Shown here in pieces: positions 44,201 through 56,759 of a stretch of DNA of 64,000 nucleotides; the first letter of the stretch is position 1; each line of letters starts with the position of its first letter. The notes beneath the pieces were generated by a model. The model had not been told where the DNA came from and made no database searches. It was given only the letters and a program-made list of their open reading frames with translations. This DNA is from Capitulum mitella (Eukaryota; Arthropoda; Thecostraca; Pollicipedomorpha; Pollicipedidae), in NCBI GenBank assembly GCA_030062745.1, contig CP099840.1, positions 1,922,001 to 1,986,000 of the forward strand, in the 5' to 3' direction. Position numbers and translations under genes: made by a program.

Positions 44201-47200
44201 CGCTTGATTAAAATTGCACAACATTGACCCTCGCCCATATCTTTGCAACTTTCAGCATCTCGCACAATCCAAGTTTTTAAAGGCTTCGGAGGGCTGGCAA
44301 AGATGTGGATCAAAGATCAACGACCCATTACACACCCTCTTCCCGATTGTTTTCGTTTGTAGACCAGGTGCATTGTTAGACTTTTTCTCCCTACGCGCTT
44401 TGGGAGTCATTAGAGTTTCGCTCATTGTTGCCCTGGTTATTAATGTGGCATACAGTTCAGAACTGTAAGAGACGTTGCATATCACTGCGATTTGAACTTA
44501 TCACTTCGCAAGAAGAAATACGAGTATATGGAGGTCTCGGACACACGAAAAATAACGAATACAAACGTCTGGAAGCTTCTGGCACACCAGTCATTACCTT
44601 TCTCGGCTCGTTTGCACTGGATCGTCATCACGTTCGCAGCTGCCAAATTGGCTCTCAGATGATAGCGTTCTTTAAAGTCCAGACGACGAATCGGACAATA
44701 GCGCAGGAGTGACAGACATCGACGAGCGAACAATAAACATCATGACACCACTAACGACGTCGGTAACGACCAGCGACTCAAAACGGCATCGTCCAGAACG
44801 ATGTCGTTACTGGCTTTTAAAGTGACGCGTCTGAAACAAGGGCCGCAGCTGAAGAAGCAGTCCCTTGGGATTAAAAAGGCCTTAAACGTGGCTTTGGGTG
44901 CTTCATCGGTCACACAGTCAGAAATCAGCACTAAAATCGGAAACAACCAGTAAGCGGTATGATGTATGCGGGGTTTTGGCTAACTTTGTGGCGATGCTCC
45001 GTTTACAGTGGGAAAGAGAGGTCAAACAGTGGATGTGGAAGTTTGTGGCCGTTGTCGCTATTCATTGCCCTTTCTTAGCCGCTTCAATAGTAGTAAAAAA
45101 TGTGTTATGGACTACATGATGCTTTTAGTTGTTGCTGGGGTTGATTAATGTCTTCTATTTCGCTGTCGGAATTCTTAACAGAACATCAAAACGTCATCGT
45201 CTTGCTGTTGGCACACAGTGGAAAGATAACCGTAACATCACGGCAGCTGACAGGTGACAGCCTTGCATGTCAAATCTGTGTAATCACAAAAAGAATCTTA
45301 AAGAAATTGGTCGACTGAACTGTTTGCAATTTCGACTGGAGTCCGATTCGTACTTCTCAACACATATTTCTCCCGCTTTTTCCTGTTCCTATCCTCTGAA
45401 GTTTCCTTTTTGTGCTGTCTCGGCCTTACAGTGACAGTGGGATTTACTCATTTCCAATTTGGAGCGTTTACGAACCGGTAAAACGCATTGCAGGATGCAT
45501 GATGAGTAAAGCCCACTGCATTTTCGTTTATCTGAAATTGCGTTTCATACTGCGTCTGGAACACTCCTGTCTTGAAGCGGAGCAATATAAAATACAAAGT
45601 GATAGGTATCGGTATCTATTCCAGCGTTTTGCATTCAAAAATGGCTAGTGGAAACTTGACTCGTACCTAGGATATTACTTGATGTCATTACTTAGCAGCT
45701 TCAAAACACCCATAAATACGCACACTGAAGTTGGAAAAGCATTACAGCATTGACTCACGCCGGGCCAAATGCAAAGGTCCAGTGAATGAGTAATTAATAA
45801 TCCCGAATTTATCAGCCTCCAAAAATCGTTACGGTAGGTCTGTGACGGGCACTTCGTGTTATTATTTCTTGTTGAATAAATTATTCGGTGTATGGCTTTA
45901 GTTTCAAAATTCTTAGTGCCCCGACCACTGGATGCCAGCAGCTCAGGCCATTTGATGCTAATTGGAATGACCCTGCCCTCACTTTGCAATATCTGTCTGA
46001 CTGATGTGTAAGATCTGGACATATGGACTGTGAAATCTGGACACGCTGTTTAGTCTCGATTTATTATCTTTTACCTTCCTCTCTGTTCTTTTTCATCCCT
46101 TTTACCTTCGTTTCTCTGCGCCACTTTCCTCCTGCTTTTCTCTTGCTTCACATCTCTCCCTGTCTCCCCTCCACCTCCTTCTCCATCTCCATTGCCCTGC
46201 TCTCTTCCTCTCTCCCTTCCTCCCATTCTCTCATCCCCCATATTTTACGTCCTCTCTCCCACCTTGTCACTCCCTCTCCTCCTTCTGTCCCCCTCTCTCC
46301 GCCCCCGCCGTGTTCCCGGCAGGTGCCGGCGGCGCGACTCCGCTCACTGTTGGGTGACGCCCTCCAGGTCCGGTGCCCTCGTCACCGCCTGCAGCTGCTC
46401 GAAGTCGCCCACCCAGTTGTCCAGCTCGACCATCGTCTTGCGCCGCTCCTGTATCTGCGAGAAGATGTTCTGGTGCTCCTTGAGCACCTTGTCGAGGTCC
46501 ACCTCGCCCAGGGTCACCTGCGGGAGGCCGGGGCAGCGGCTCCAGACACTACAGACGCCGATCGCAGCGTCGCAGGACGCCGGGTGTAGCGTGCGGAGGC
46601 TCGTGATGCCACGCGATTCAACGCGACAGACGACGCATGCCCCGAAAACTGTTCGTAGTGTTAAAGCAGAGATGCTGCGTCGTCATGCACGTCGAATATG
46701 TGGCACCTAATTGAGTCGCCGTCCATTTCAGCGAGCCCGCCGATGGTTTTAGGGTCATGCTCAACTCGCCTGCATCAAGCGCGTGTCAGGGTTGCCCAAG
46801 TCAAGAAGAGGATGTGAGGAGCGGCAAACATCGATGGCGACTGTTGAAATCGTTGCAGATTGACAGTGGGCGATTGGCAATATCAGTTGCCTGCCGCTTT
46901 GGTCTAAAAAGTATGTTTTATGACCTTCGAAATGAGTCATTTAATTCTACGACGACTATGGAATGCAATTATTCACACTGTCCTCGCGACCCAGACTGAT
47001 GGTATGCGGTAACAAGATTCTGTTGATATTGGCTTTGGGGTACCAGCAATAATCAAATAGTTGTGCTGCAATCCTAGGTCCGCTATTCTGCATCTGCCCT
47101 GCAGCCTTTGATTTACTATTTGGGTCTGATGAACACCATTCTCTAAGCTATTTCCTTTGCCTTGGTGAGCACAAACAACACTCTTACAAAACACATTTAA

Positions 47201-50200
47201 GAGAAGCAATAAACGAAGTTCTTTTCCCCCTCCCTGGCACGTCACTGCTCGATTGATTAAGCTGCACGGGTAGAGGAGCGTTGGGAGATTGGCGCGAGCT
47301 GCGTGTCGGCGGCCCGCACCTTCTTACGGTTGGTGTGGTCCGCTTTCCTCAGCACTTCTTTCCTCATGTTCTTTATGTCCTCTTCACGCTCCTTCTTCTC
47401 AGCAACGTACGTCTGCAGAAAAGGGCAGGCAGGCATATATACGGATGAAACGATCTCAATCCCGTTTGAAAGCATGATGTCTCAGACGCTTTAAGAGGCA
47501 AGTTGCAATTGGGACGAATTGTATGGAACGAATCGAGCGCATGACGAAAGAACTGCGTAACGGAAGATACATGAAGTATAAAAACTTAGTGCAAAACATG
47601 TAACCCTAAAAAACATTCTTTAGTCCACTGGACATTTATTTAGTTAAACATAAAAACAAAAGCCCTTAACAACAGTTTTTGCGAGATTAGGGTCATACAA
47701 TTCCAAAAATACTCAGTAACCGATAACTTTCTGAACCAAAAGGAAATGGGGAGATAACATTATTACATCCTTCAGTGTCTAAAATATGGCGCGTCTGAGC
47801 CCTGGAGATGTGAGTTAATATAGAATGACTGCGCCGGAATAATTAAATTAGCTTTGGATGTGATTTCTCGGAAAACGTCTTTATAGAGGAACAAACATTT
47901 TCCACAATAAAGACGAAGGAACCTAAATTGATCCCATGGGGATGGTACGGAAGGTAAGACAGTAAAGCCTCATTTTCCCTTTCCTCGAACAACATGCTTT
48001 GGCGAGACCTTGTCTTGTCCGATACCTTAACCCTATTCCCGGAGGGCTAGACGGTATGGCCGATTCCCGGCAGGGGGGGGGCGGATTCGGCCCCCCCTGA
48101 GATCTCGAGAACTACTTATCCGATTTCATCGCAACAAACGGCAATCGATTTGCCGTGACGTGAACTACATTTTTATAAAAAGAAATTTTCAAAATTTTGA
48201 AATTTGTGGATACAGGGGGGAAAAAATGTCAAAATTGGGGGTACTTTTTGACTTCTTATAACTCCGTTGTTTATGGACCGATTTCGATGAAACTGGCACC
48301 AATTGAGAGATCATGGATAGGGCTTTTAGCATGGGTATGCAAATTTGAAATTTTGAGAAAATTCATGGGCGTTCACAGGGTTTCAAAAACAGGGGGATTA
48401 GTTTTCCAATAACGGAATGAACAAAAGAGGCCAAAACACTTTTTTAGCTTCTGCTAGTCATGTTATGCTAAAGAAGTACAAATCGCATTACAATGTTTGT
48501 ATAATGTTAGCATAGGCGGTGCCAGGGACATAAAAAAGGGGGAACTGTCATGGTCACACGTTTCTCAGATCAACTTGTGACCTTTGACCTTAAATGACCT
48601 TCAGTGACCTTGGGGTCACCTGGAATGATGTCGTGTGCATTCAATATTATCTGTAAACGCTTTTTATCGATTAAATTCACTCTATTCCAAAAAATTCATT
48701 TTTTGGCTTTTGCGATATAGGGTACGTGCACTGACATTTTAGGTCATAGCTCCGTGACCTGACCTGATATCAAGCTGAAACGTGGTACACAAGTAGAGGG
48801 CATCTTTCTACGTCATATATATTCCGGGTTTGGCATTTGAAAAAACGGCGCCGAAATTATTGCGAAAAAACAAATTTTGACTTTTGACCTTGACCTGACC
48901 TTGTAAAGTGACCTCAGATAAACAAAATTACATATGCACATTGCCCAACTATTTAGCTATATATTCATATAAAGTTTTAAGTTCTATCTTAAAAACTCTG
49001 TTTTTGGCAGACATTTTCCTTTTACCCTCAACATGGCCAAAAATGACCTGAGGTGCCTCCCAAAAACGTTGCCTGGCTCCGCCCCTGAGCAAAATAGAAT
49101 TTCGAAATTTTGTCACGGCGCGTAGAAGGAATAGCTAGGAAAGGTCACCAAGTTTCGTGAAGCTGCGTCAAAAAGCCTGGAATTGGCAAGCAAAAAACCC
49201 GAGGGGGGGCGGATTCCGTCCCCCCCCTGCCGGGAATAGGGTTAATGCTCTGCCAGTGGCTATAAAGAATCCCATCCCTTTGTAACCATTCAACGATGCT
49301 CAAGGCATCGTCACATAGGCTCATTTATCATAGATTACTTCCGGTGCAGCTGGCTCCATAAAGCGGCCGTGCCAATACGCAGTAAATAAGCTGCTCGGCC
49401 TTGCAGTGTTCCATACACTGGGCGGAGGGGACGGCCTGCTGCCATGGGTCTGCGGTATAGTCATAGTCAAACACAGCGACAAGGCTGCCAGCCCAATTTT
49501 TCGGTGCGGAAGTTTTCAAATTCTGCACCCGCCAGCCATCAGGGTCAGCGGTGTGAACAACGCGCCGGGCACATCTAGGAAGCGACAATGCCACAGAGTG
49601 TGGCAACCTAACGACAGCCGAGCCTGGTCTCACGGCTTTTCCCGCATGACGATTTACATAAATGTTTAATCCGGAAATATTAGTCTTCTCGCGACACAGC
49701 CAAATTGATCTGCCGGGAATGGCCGGGAATGTCTAATCCTGTCTAATCCCCAGACAGGAGAGCCCGCGGCATATTCGCGCGCACAGTGCGCTCTCCTGAG
49801 GAGACTGGACAATGTTCACGATGAGGGGTAGCGCAAAGGCCGGAACCAGCTGTACTGTCTGATCTGATATGCGTACCTTATTTCGCGAATTCTTAGTTCC
49901 CTGGTTCCTGCTTCGCGCTTTCCGCTCGCTATTGAAGCTTAATATGATGTACGGGGTTCGCGAACAATTCGCGGAATTCTATCGGAAGGTTACTTCGGTC
50001 TCATCACCGCAATATGGAAATCCGTACTGACATAGGGTGTGCAACTTATAATGACTTTTTCCAAGCCCAAGAACAAACCCACCATTGCCATCACAGGTTC
50101 ATGCACACTGCTTGCCCTGTACCCAAAATTTAATTTACTTAATATTGCATACTTCGCATTTAGCATTGCTAGGTATTGCTCATCATAAATAAGCATTACT

Positions 50201-53200
50201 TAGTATTTTAATCTAGCACTGCGTACCAAACGCCTGATTGAAATAGGTGAAGACTGACAATGGTACTCTACTTGAAAAGTTCGTCACAGTAAGCGCCTAC
50301 TCATCTCCCGCGGCAGCCAGTTTTGGGCCGTGCCTTACTATGCACTCACAGTCTGCTCTTCGTTCATTTTCTCAGCTGCGTCATGTTCCAGAATGCTGCC
50401 TTTCATCAATATGTCATGGCATGTTTCTAAATCATAAATATCTTGTTCGATGCACTTTTGAAGCTTGTTCAATCGCGCCTCATAGAACATTTTTTCCTGA
50501 AAGAACATAACGCTAAATGATGCTTCATTCCTAGATGAGAAATAAAATGACCACAAGCACAATCTGGTTACCGGGGAATCTGAAAAAGCATGTACAAGAT
50601 GAATACATGACATACATACAAGTCATGCTTTTTTACCTATCGTAGTCGGCATCAAGTATACGCATTTTCTAATGCATACTATTTCCGAGTTCTAATCATC
50701 TAACATACCGTTCAGGTCATCAACACGACTGGAACTAATCTGGACCCATAGCCTCACGATAAAAAACTACAAGACACAATTTCAGTCAGATGTCGTTAGC
50801 CTCTGCCACACTCAAGCGTATTAAGTTTGCTTTCCATTTGTCGCAGAATGTGTTTGGATTCGTCCAGAGAAGCCACTCACCTTGTAAACATACTTGGCCG
50901 ACGTTGGACATACCTTACTGAGTTTTGAGATGAAGTCTTGGTACTTGTCTCTAAAGGTGACGGCAGCGCTCATCTTTTGATCCACTTTTTCTATCTCGCA
51001 CTGTAGACAGCGAATACGCTGCTCTTCTTCCGGGAACTGTTCGTCCTCCATCTCCTGGTTGACCTGCATGGTGGCCAGCACACGCTGCCGGCAAGAGCAG
51101 ATCGGACCTTTACTGTCGCGTTCACTGCTGACGCCACCCAGGGTTTGCGAGTCTCATCCCGCCCCAGTGCTGCGCGTCGTCATGCTCTCCTGCCGCCTTT
51201 GCTTAATTTAGTGCTTAATGTCCCCTTCTGTTGACAGGAATAACAGAACCCAGGACGCAGCTGGTAAACCGAAACCATCATAAGCTATGCGACATACGTT
51301 ACTTTTCATATACCGCAGTGGCTCATGTTATGAAGACGCGCTGAGCACTTACATTCCATGCGGCAAAGATTCCTATTCGTTGATCTGATCAAGCACAGAT
51401 GGAAATGTTGCGAAATAATTCAATCACAGAAGCCTTTGCCATTGTTTTGCCCTTGTTTCGCCTTCCTCACGGCCCCTGTAAAACAGTTGCTTTCTCCCTC
51501 TTGACTTTCCTCATTCAGGGCAACAGCAACAAAGAACCATTTCACTTCGGTCAGTCGGCGACCATCAGTAAATACAAGACTTCAGGGTACCTGGCTTAAC
51601 CCTATTCCCGGAGGGCTAGACGGTATGGTCGATTCCCGGCAGGGGGGCAGATTCGGCCCCCTCCCCCTGAGATCTCGAGAACTACTCGTCCGATTTCATA
51701 GCAACAAACGGCAATCGATTTGCCGTGACGTGAACTACATTTTTATAAAAACAAAGTTTCAAAATTTTGAAATGTGTGGATATTGGGGGGCAAAAATGTC
51801 AAAATGGGGGTACTTTTGGACTTCTTATAACTCCGTTGTTTATCGACCGATTTCAATCAAACTGACATGAATCGAGAGATTATGGATAGGGCTTTTACCA
51901 TGGGTCCGCAAATCTGAAATGTTGAGAAAATTCATGGGCGTTCACAGGGTTCCAAAAATAGGAGGATTAGTTTCTAACAACTGAAAGAACAAAAGCAGCA
52001 AAAACACTTTTTTGCCTTCTGCTAGTCATGTTATGCTAAAGAAGTACAAATCGCATTACAATGTTTGTACAATATTAGCATGGGCGGTGCCAGGGACATG
52101 GAAAAGGGGAAACTGTTATGGTCAAACGTTCTTCAGATCAACTTGTGACCTTTGGCCTTAAAAGACCTCCAGTTACCTTGGGGTCACTTGGAATGATGTC
52201 GTTTGCATTCAGTATTATCTGTAAACGTTTTTAATTATTTGAATTCACTCTATTTCAAAAATGTCATTTAATGGCTACTGCAATATAGGGTATGCTGACT
52301 AACATTTTAGGTCATAGTTCCGTGACCCGACCTGATATCAAACTGAAACTTGGTACACAAGTAGAGGGCACCCTTCTACGTCATATATACATCGGGTTTG
52401 GCATTTGAAAAGAAAACAGAGCCGAAATTATTGCAAAAAAAACAAATTTTGACTTTTGACCTTGACCTGACCTTGTTAAGTAACATCAGATAAACAAAAT
52501 GATATCTGCACATAGCCCAACTATTTAGCTATACATCCACATGAAGTTTTAAATTTTATCTTAAAAACTCTGTTTGTGGCAGGCATTTTCCTTTTACCCT
52601 CACCATGGCCAAAAATGGCCTGAGGTGCCTCCCAAAAACGTTGCCTGGCTCCGCCCCTGAGCAAAATAGAATTTTGAAATTTTGCCACGGCGCGTAGAAA
52701 GAATAACTAGAAGAAGTGACCAAGTTTCGTGAAGCTGCGTAAAAAGCCTGGAATTGGCAAGCAAAAAACCCGAGGGGGGGGCGGATTCAGCCTCCCTGCC
52801 GGTAATAGGGTTAAGGAAGGTACTGAAAAAATCAAAGGTCATTTCGGGGGGGGGGGGGGTGTAAACATAACTTTTCTTTTAGCCCCTTGCTATAGCAATA
52901 AGCAGTTATGGAGCTAGTACTGAGTCTCCAAAACATTTTAGGAGGCCAGATTCTTTTTGAGCCCGGGCCTCCCAAGAAACTTCGATGCTGAATTCCTGAA
53001 GCGAGTACAAATAAACTTCCTTAACTGCGTGAAATGGAGCAAAGACTCACTGATCCCATTACAATACATCCCAAACGTGTTTGCCATTCTTATCTGGGAT
53101 GGCGACAACGAAATCGTTTCGCATATCCAAACACAATCTCGTGAGCTTCAGCCAGCTTTGCCGCAAACGGGGTATCTTGATTTATCACCGCAGTTTGTGG

Positions 53201-56200
53201 CAGATATTCAAAGAAGGCATTGGATCTTTGGCTCAGGACAGGCCAGAGGTAGCCGTAGCTATATTCGGAGCGGGAAAGGACCCCTCTTTATTAACGTAAA
53301 GATGCGGTCTGCTTGCTCGCCGAAGTCACCTTATTTGGGATGCCGATGGCTGACCAGTAGGATGTCGAAGGCGTCCTGTTAACTGTCGAAATTACATAGA
53401 TATATCATTAACTTATGTATTTATGATCGTATAAGTAAAAACGTGCATTATACAGATACGCCGCTAATAACATATCATTAAAATACGCGTTACCTTGATA
53501 AGTTATCAATGGTGCCTCGTGCAAAAGATCGTAAAAGATCGTAAAAGGTCGTACAGGGCTTCCCTGGGAGTTTCAGGACGGGAGCTCGCAAGAGGGCGTT
53601 ACCGATGCCTGAAAAGGCGCCCTTTATCTGTAAATGCACCCCTCGGGTCTGACAGGATGCCACCGAAGAACGACAGGGCGTTCGGGATGTCTGAAAGGGC
53701 GCAACCGGGCCTAAAAATGCACCTTTTACACTTGAGAAGATGTTTGAACATGCACCCTGTGTCTGAACTGGCGCCTCGAAGGCCGGAAGAACGCTCCCGA
53801 GCTATGGATAGACGGCGGCCAATCCTTGAGAGGACGTCCTAATGCTTGAAAGGGATAGCCCTGGGCCTGAAAATGCGCCCATCATTCTTAACGATGCGAA
53901 ACTTGGGTCGCAAATAGTTCACGGTATTAGATTATACCGTTTCTTTTCTAAAATGTGGCTCCCAATATTCAACAACGCGCCTGAAAACTGCAACCATTAA
54001 TTCTTTTATCGATTTTTTTGTTTTTGTTGTATACGCCAATGGGTGTGATTAAGTGAAACTGGCGAGTGGTAATCCTTTCACCTACGATCTCAAGATGCGA
54101 AACTCGAGTTATTCCCGATCTCAAAACAAACTACACACTCACCTGATGCACCACAGGTAACTGCAGATGCATACTTCCGCTAAAGAAGATCCAATGCACA
54201 TCAAGATGTAGGCAAAGCCAAACTTAGACAAAGACGCAATTGCCATGCGGCATGCTTTTCCATATAACCCAAAGCAGGAGCCATGATCATTATCATTATC
54301 GACCACGCAAACGTGGGCGAAATGTTGATAGTGCTATTGTGGTCACCGTGACAGTCCCCCTTCCTGAAAAGCCACCATTATCGCAACACACGGCGGCAGT
54401 TGTGCTCTGCTACAGCGCAGTATGGACCAATCCAGCAGCTGTGATGGTCCCTGGTCATCGCTCGGCCCCGTGACGCGACGCAGAGGCCACGTGACGGCAA
54501 AGCACCGCAAGTTAGGCAGCTAATCCGGCGTGATCGATGATAACAGAGGTTATCATCGCCGGGAACTTCGAATGGCGATTTACCGAGGCGGGCATCAAAG
54601 CAAATACGGCCGCCATCGGGAAGCCGACGCACTCGGTCTGCATCTGTCCGAAAAACGGACCGAGTCCTAAAACTGATTGGGTCAATTGCGCGGTTACCTC
54701 ATTGCTCCAAAACATCACTAGGAAGCAAAGCTGTTGCTTTTTCAGAAAGACGGAGACGGAGAAAGGCTTTGCTGTCGAGGGCAGACTAGAAGCAGGAGGA
54801 AGTCGGGACAGTCCGATGAGTCAGATCCCCAACGGGACCCAGTTATTTTTATCGTCCGCTGACCTCCCCATTTGACCTTTGACTTTCGGAGGCTTGGCAC
54901 AGCCCCATCATGACCGCGCCGCTCAACTGTTGAGGATGTGGCGCAGCCTTCGGGTTCAGACGCCAGCACAAGGCGGGCGTTATAACGTCAACAGTACTCT
55001 CGCACGCAGCCAGTCCGCATCCCTCGCAGTCGCATCCGGGGCCGCGCACTTCGCCTGCTTCCTCCTGCGCAATCCTGCGCCCGGTGGCCGGGACTGGATC
55101 CCTGATCGCGGCGGCGGCGCGGCGTCGGACCGGACGGTCAGTCGATCCGCCCGGCAAATATTGGCGGTGATCCTCGGCGGCCGGCGCCCGCTCGCGGCGG
55201 CCGCGTGCGGCGAGCAGCGGCGCGTCGCGTGTCCGCCGCCTGATCGATGCAGCGATTGGCCGTCCGATGGCGCGATTAGCCGCCCAGTGGAGTCCGTCGG
55301 GTCGCGTCTCGGGCGCGTCGGCCGCGACGGCGGCGGTCGTCGGCAGCGTCGCGGAGCGGAGCGCCGGGAGGGCGGCCCATGGAACGGCGAGCGCACGGCC
55401 GACGGGCCGACGCTGTTGGGCTCGTGAAAAATTAACGTTATCGATTACCTGTTGATTGAGGAGCGTTTGCGTTCGCTGTTTCCGCCGGTTGGAAAGGTCG
55501 TTGAGGACGTTTTGGAGGAAGGCAATTTCTTCGTCGATATTTCCGGAGACATCCTGGAAGGAGAGCAATTTATCACGCACACGGCGATGTGTCGTTTCAA
55601 ACGTACATGTGATGGCCTCTTTCAAAGTAAACGGCTAATAGCCTGAAGCCTGGAGGCATTCGCTTTCTCGGTTATTTCGATGAATAGCAGGTTTAAAATT
55701 ACTGAACATGTGGCGTATTTGTATAGTGCTAACAGAGCAAAACAGGGTGGCTCTTCACGCCAACACGGAATACGATGGGGGTAAGCCCCGTACATTATGG
55801 CGATCTGCATTGTGGAATCGACACGGACACATAAAGTCGTCGAAGAAGCAGAGCTTAGCATCGAGCTTTATTGACTGCGCCGTCAGCTATGTTTATTTAA
55901 AAGCATGCTTTGAAAATTGGTGGGCTGCCAGATGGATCTGTCGTCAAACTGTCAGACCAACTCCGTGAATTGCCCCTTTCCTATGATATTCGTGGAGCTA
56001 TCCGCCTCAAAGAGACAACCTAATACACTTCCTCACGCAAACGAAATGATATGCGGCAAAATAGAAAAAATAGAAAAAAACAGAAAATAAACAAAATAGG
56101 AAAGTAGGAAAATAGATAAACAATTTCGGAAAAAATACGTACTAACCCAAGCCTACAGATCTTGTAATTATTGGAAGGGAATCAGGAAATGCTAGGTACA

Positions 56201-56759
56201 TAAACGTCGCACGGAATGTTTTATGTTCCTTTACTAGTAAGTAGCTGTGAATCCCTGAAAGACTAGGGTGTTGGAAACGCACAATGAAGCCTGAATGATG
56301 ATGTATTTAACACAATATTCATTATTTAAGAAAAACCTTAGGAGGCTGTGGCGATATTTAGACCCATGTAGCCAGGGAAAACCCTAACAAATTTTTACAT
56401 GAACTGGTTACCATCAATTTCTCTGTACTAACGCTTGTGGTAAATCTGTCTCCAACCAAAGCCGTACAAAAGGGCCCCGGTACGTACCGTGTTATTACAA
56501 CACAATCTTGGGAAAACTATCACTGACTTTTTCTGTCACATATTAACCTCAGCATCCTTGCCGCGATACTTGAGGTATTTTGCCTGGTCGTAGGTGCAGC
56601 GTCGAATCAGGATCTCCTCCGCCTCCTCTGACGATTGTGTGAGCAGCTGAGCGATGCGTTGCCTGTTTTCCCAGTTGTTCTCCAGGAGCGACTGGGCTTC
56701 TTGGCGATATGTCGCGATAGCTTCCTTGATGGCTCCTCGAATGGCCTTCTCTTCCTTGC
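36285..56759 (-). CDS. Multi-exon coiled-coil protein, possibly ciliary; at least ten exons
   Basis: Ten minus-strand exons join in one frame: 56759-56548, 55634-55449, 51084-50914, 50496-50350, 47412-47320, 46517-46348, 43977-43831, 41553-41357, 38270-38094 and 36388-36285, which ends in TAG. Every internal junction has a GT donor and AG acceptor with matching phases; strong examples are K|GTATGT at 50914, GC|GTGAGT at 43831 and A|GTGAGT at 38094. The product has at least 533 residues, almost all charged, Gln/Glu/Lys/Arg-rich helix (EEEQRIRCLQCEIEKVDQ; AEKKEREEDIKNMRKEV; LNRERERVETLRQNQLQQL), ending in a basic, unstructured tail (MTTKGRRPPK). Coiled-coil assembly is clear; the family was not recognised. 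Its charged helical style and the CFAP90-like neighbour upstream suggest an axonemal or basal-body protein such as an outer-arm docking factor, but this is inference. The first exon found begins in mid-codon, so one or more 5' exons are missing. Introns of 0.4-4.4 kb hold transposons, and a tandem repeat multiplies the acceptor of the 41553 exon. Confidence 0.85.
38784..38856 (-). repeat. Possible tRNA-derived SINE head (A-box and B-box like)
   Basis: On the minus strand TGGCGTAATG (38848-38839) fits a polymerase III A box and GTTCAAGAC (38804-38796) fits a B box, 44 bases apart as in tRNAs. The flanks do not fold into a tRNA acceptor stem, so this is not a tRNA gene. It could be an old SINE or a chance match inside an intron. 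Confidence 0.25.
41190..41221. repeat. (CT)n microsatellite
   Basis: A short run of about 16 CT units in an intron of the coiled-coil gene, 135 bp below the donor of the exon 41553-41357. Confidence 0.9.
41541..41920 (-). repeat. Tandem repeat (period 57-64 bp) containing a splice acceptor and exon start
   Basis: CTGTTTGTCC starts at 41541, 41600, 41659 and 41717, followed by diverged copies at 41774, 41833 and 41897. Further traces lie near 42208 and 42272. On the minus strand each unit carries the intron end (CCCGTCCCCAG), then TGTGGACAAACAGGTGGAGG, then a tail unique to the repeat. The copy nearest the coding exon is the real acceptor of the exon starting at 41553. Copies next to the exon are nearly identical and those further upstream are increasingly diverged, so expansion has gone on next to the exon. 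Unit lengths that are not multiples of three put successive copies out of frame with each other. Confidence 0.9.
46064..46318 (-). repeat. Polypurine tract on the sense strand of an intron
   Basis: About 250 bp that are almost entirely C and T on the plus strand, hence A and G on the strand of the coiled-coil gene. It begins about 30 bases after the donor of the exon 46517-46348. It contains irregular CTCC/CTTT blocks rather than a clean microsatellite. Confidence 0.8.
48031..49241. mobile_element. piggyBac-type non-autonomous element, copy 1 (1,211 bp)
   Basis: The element is bounded by TTAA on both sides (48027-48030 and 49242-49245). Its termini are inverted repeats, CCCTATTCCCGG at the left and CCGGGAATAGGG at the right. 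A TTAA target and ends starting CCC are hallmarks of piggyBac elements. The interior has no transposase. It is AT-rich, with G-runs near both ends and many TGACCT motifs (48578-48610, 48741-48765, 48885-48914). It lies in the intron between exons 50496-50350 and 47412-47320 of the coiled-coil gene. Confidence 0.88.
51600..52810. mobile_element. piggyBac-type non-autonomous element, copy 2 (1,211 bp)
   Basis: This copy is collinear with the element at 48031-49241, in the same orientation and of the same length. TTAA flanks it at 51596-51599 and 52811-52814. The left end is CCCTATTCCCGG and the right end CCGGTAATAGGG with one change. Many small substitutions separate the two copies, including loss of some TGACCT half-sites. 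It sits in a different intron (51085-55448) of the same coiled-coil gene, so the two are independent insertions or parts of a duplication confined to the element. Confidence 0.88.
53600..53895. repeat. Degenerate short tandem repeat, unit about 21-25 bp
   Basis: Variants of a unit like CCTGAAAAGGCGCCC and CCTAAAAATGCACC recur at least eight times across 300 bp, spaced 20-40 bases apart. The copies have diverged strongly. It lies in an intron of the coiled-coil gene. Confidence 0.6.
54980..55400. other. GC-rich, CpG-dense island inside an intron
   Basis: About 400 bp with far higher GC and CpG than its surroundings, just below the exon at 55634-55449. It could be a promoter-like or enhancer element, for instance for a shorter transcript, or a fragment of the GC-rich sequence class seen in the first 22 kb. 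No exon was recognised in it. Confidence 0.5.

Noticed and set aside
52957-53382. 141-codon plus-strand open frame within an intron
   Set aside because: The composition is protein-like in places, but no family was recognised, it is antisense to the host gene and no splice or poly(A) support was seen.
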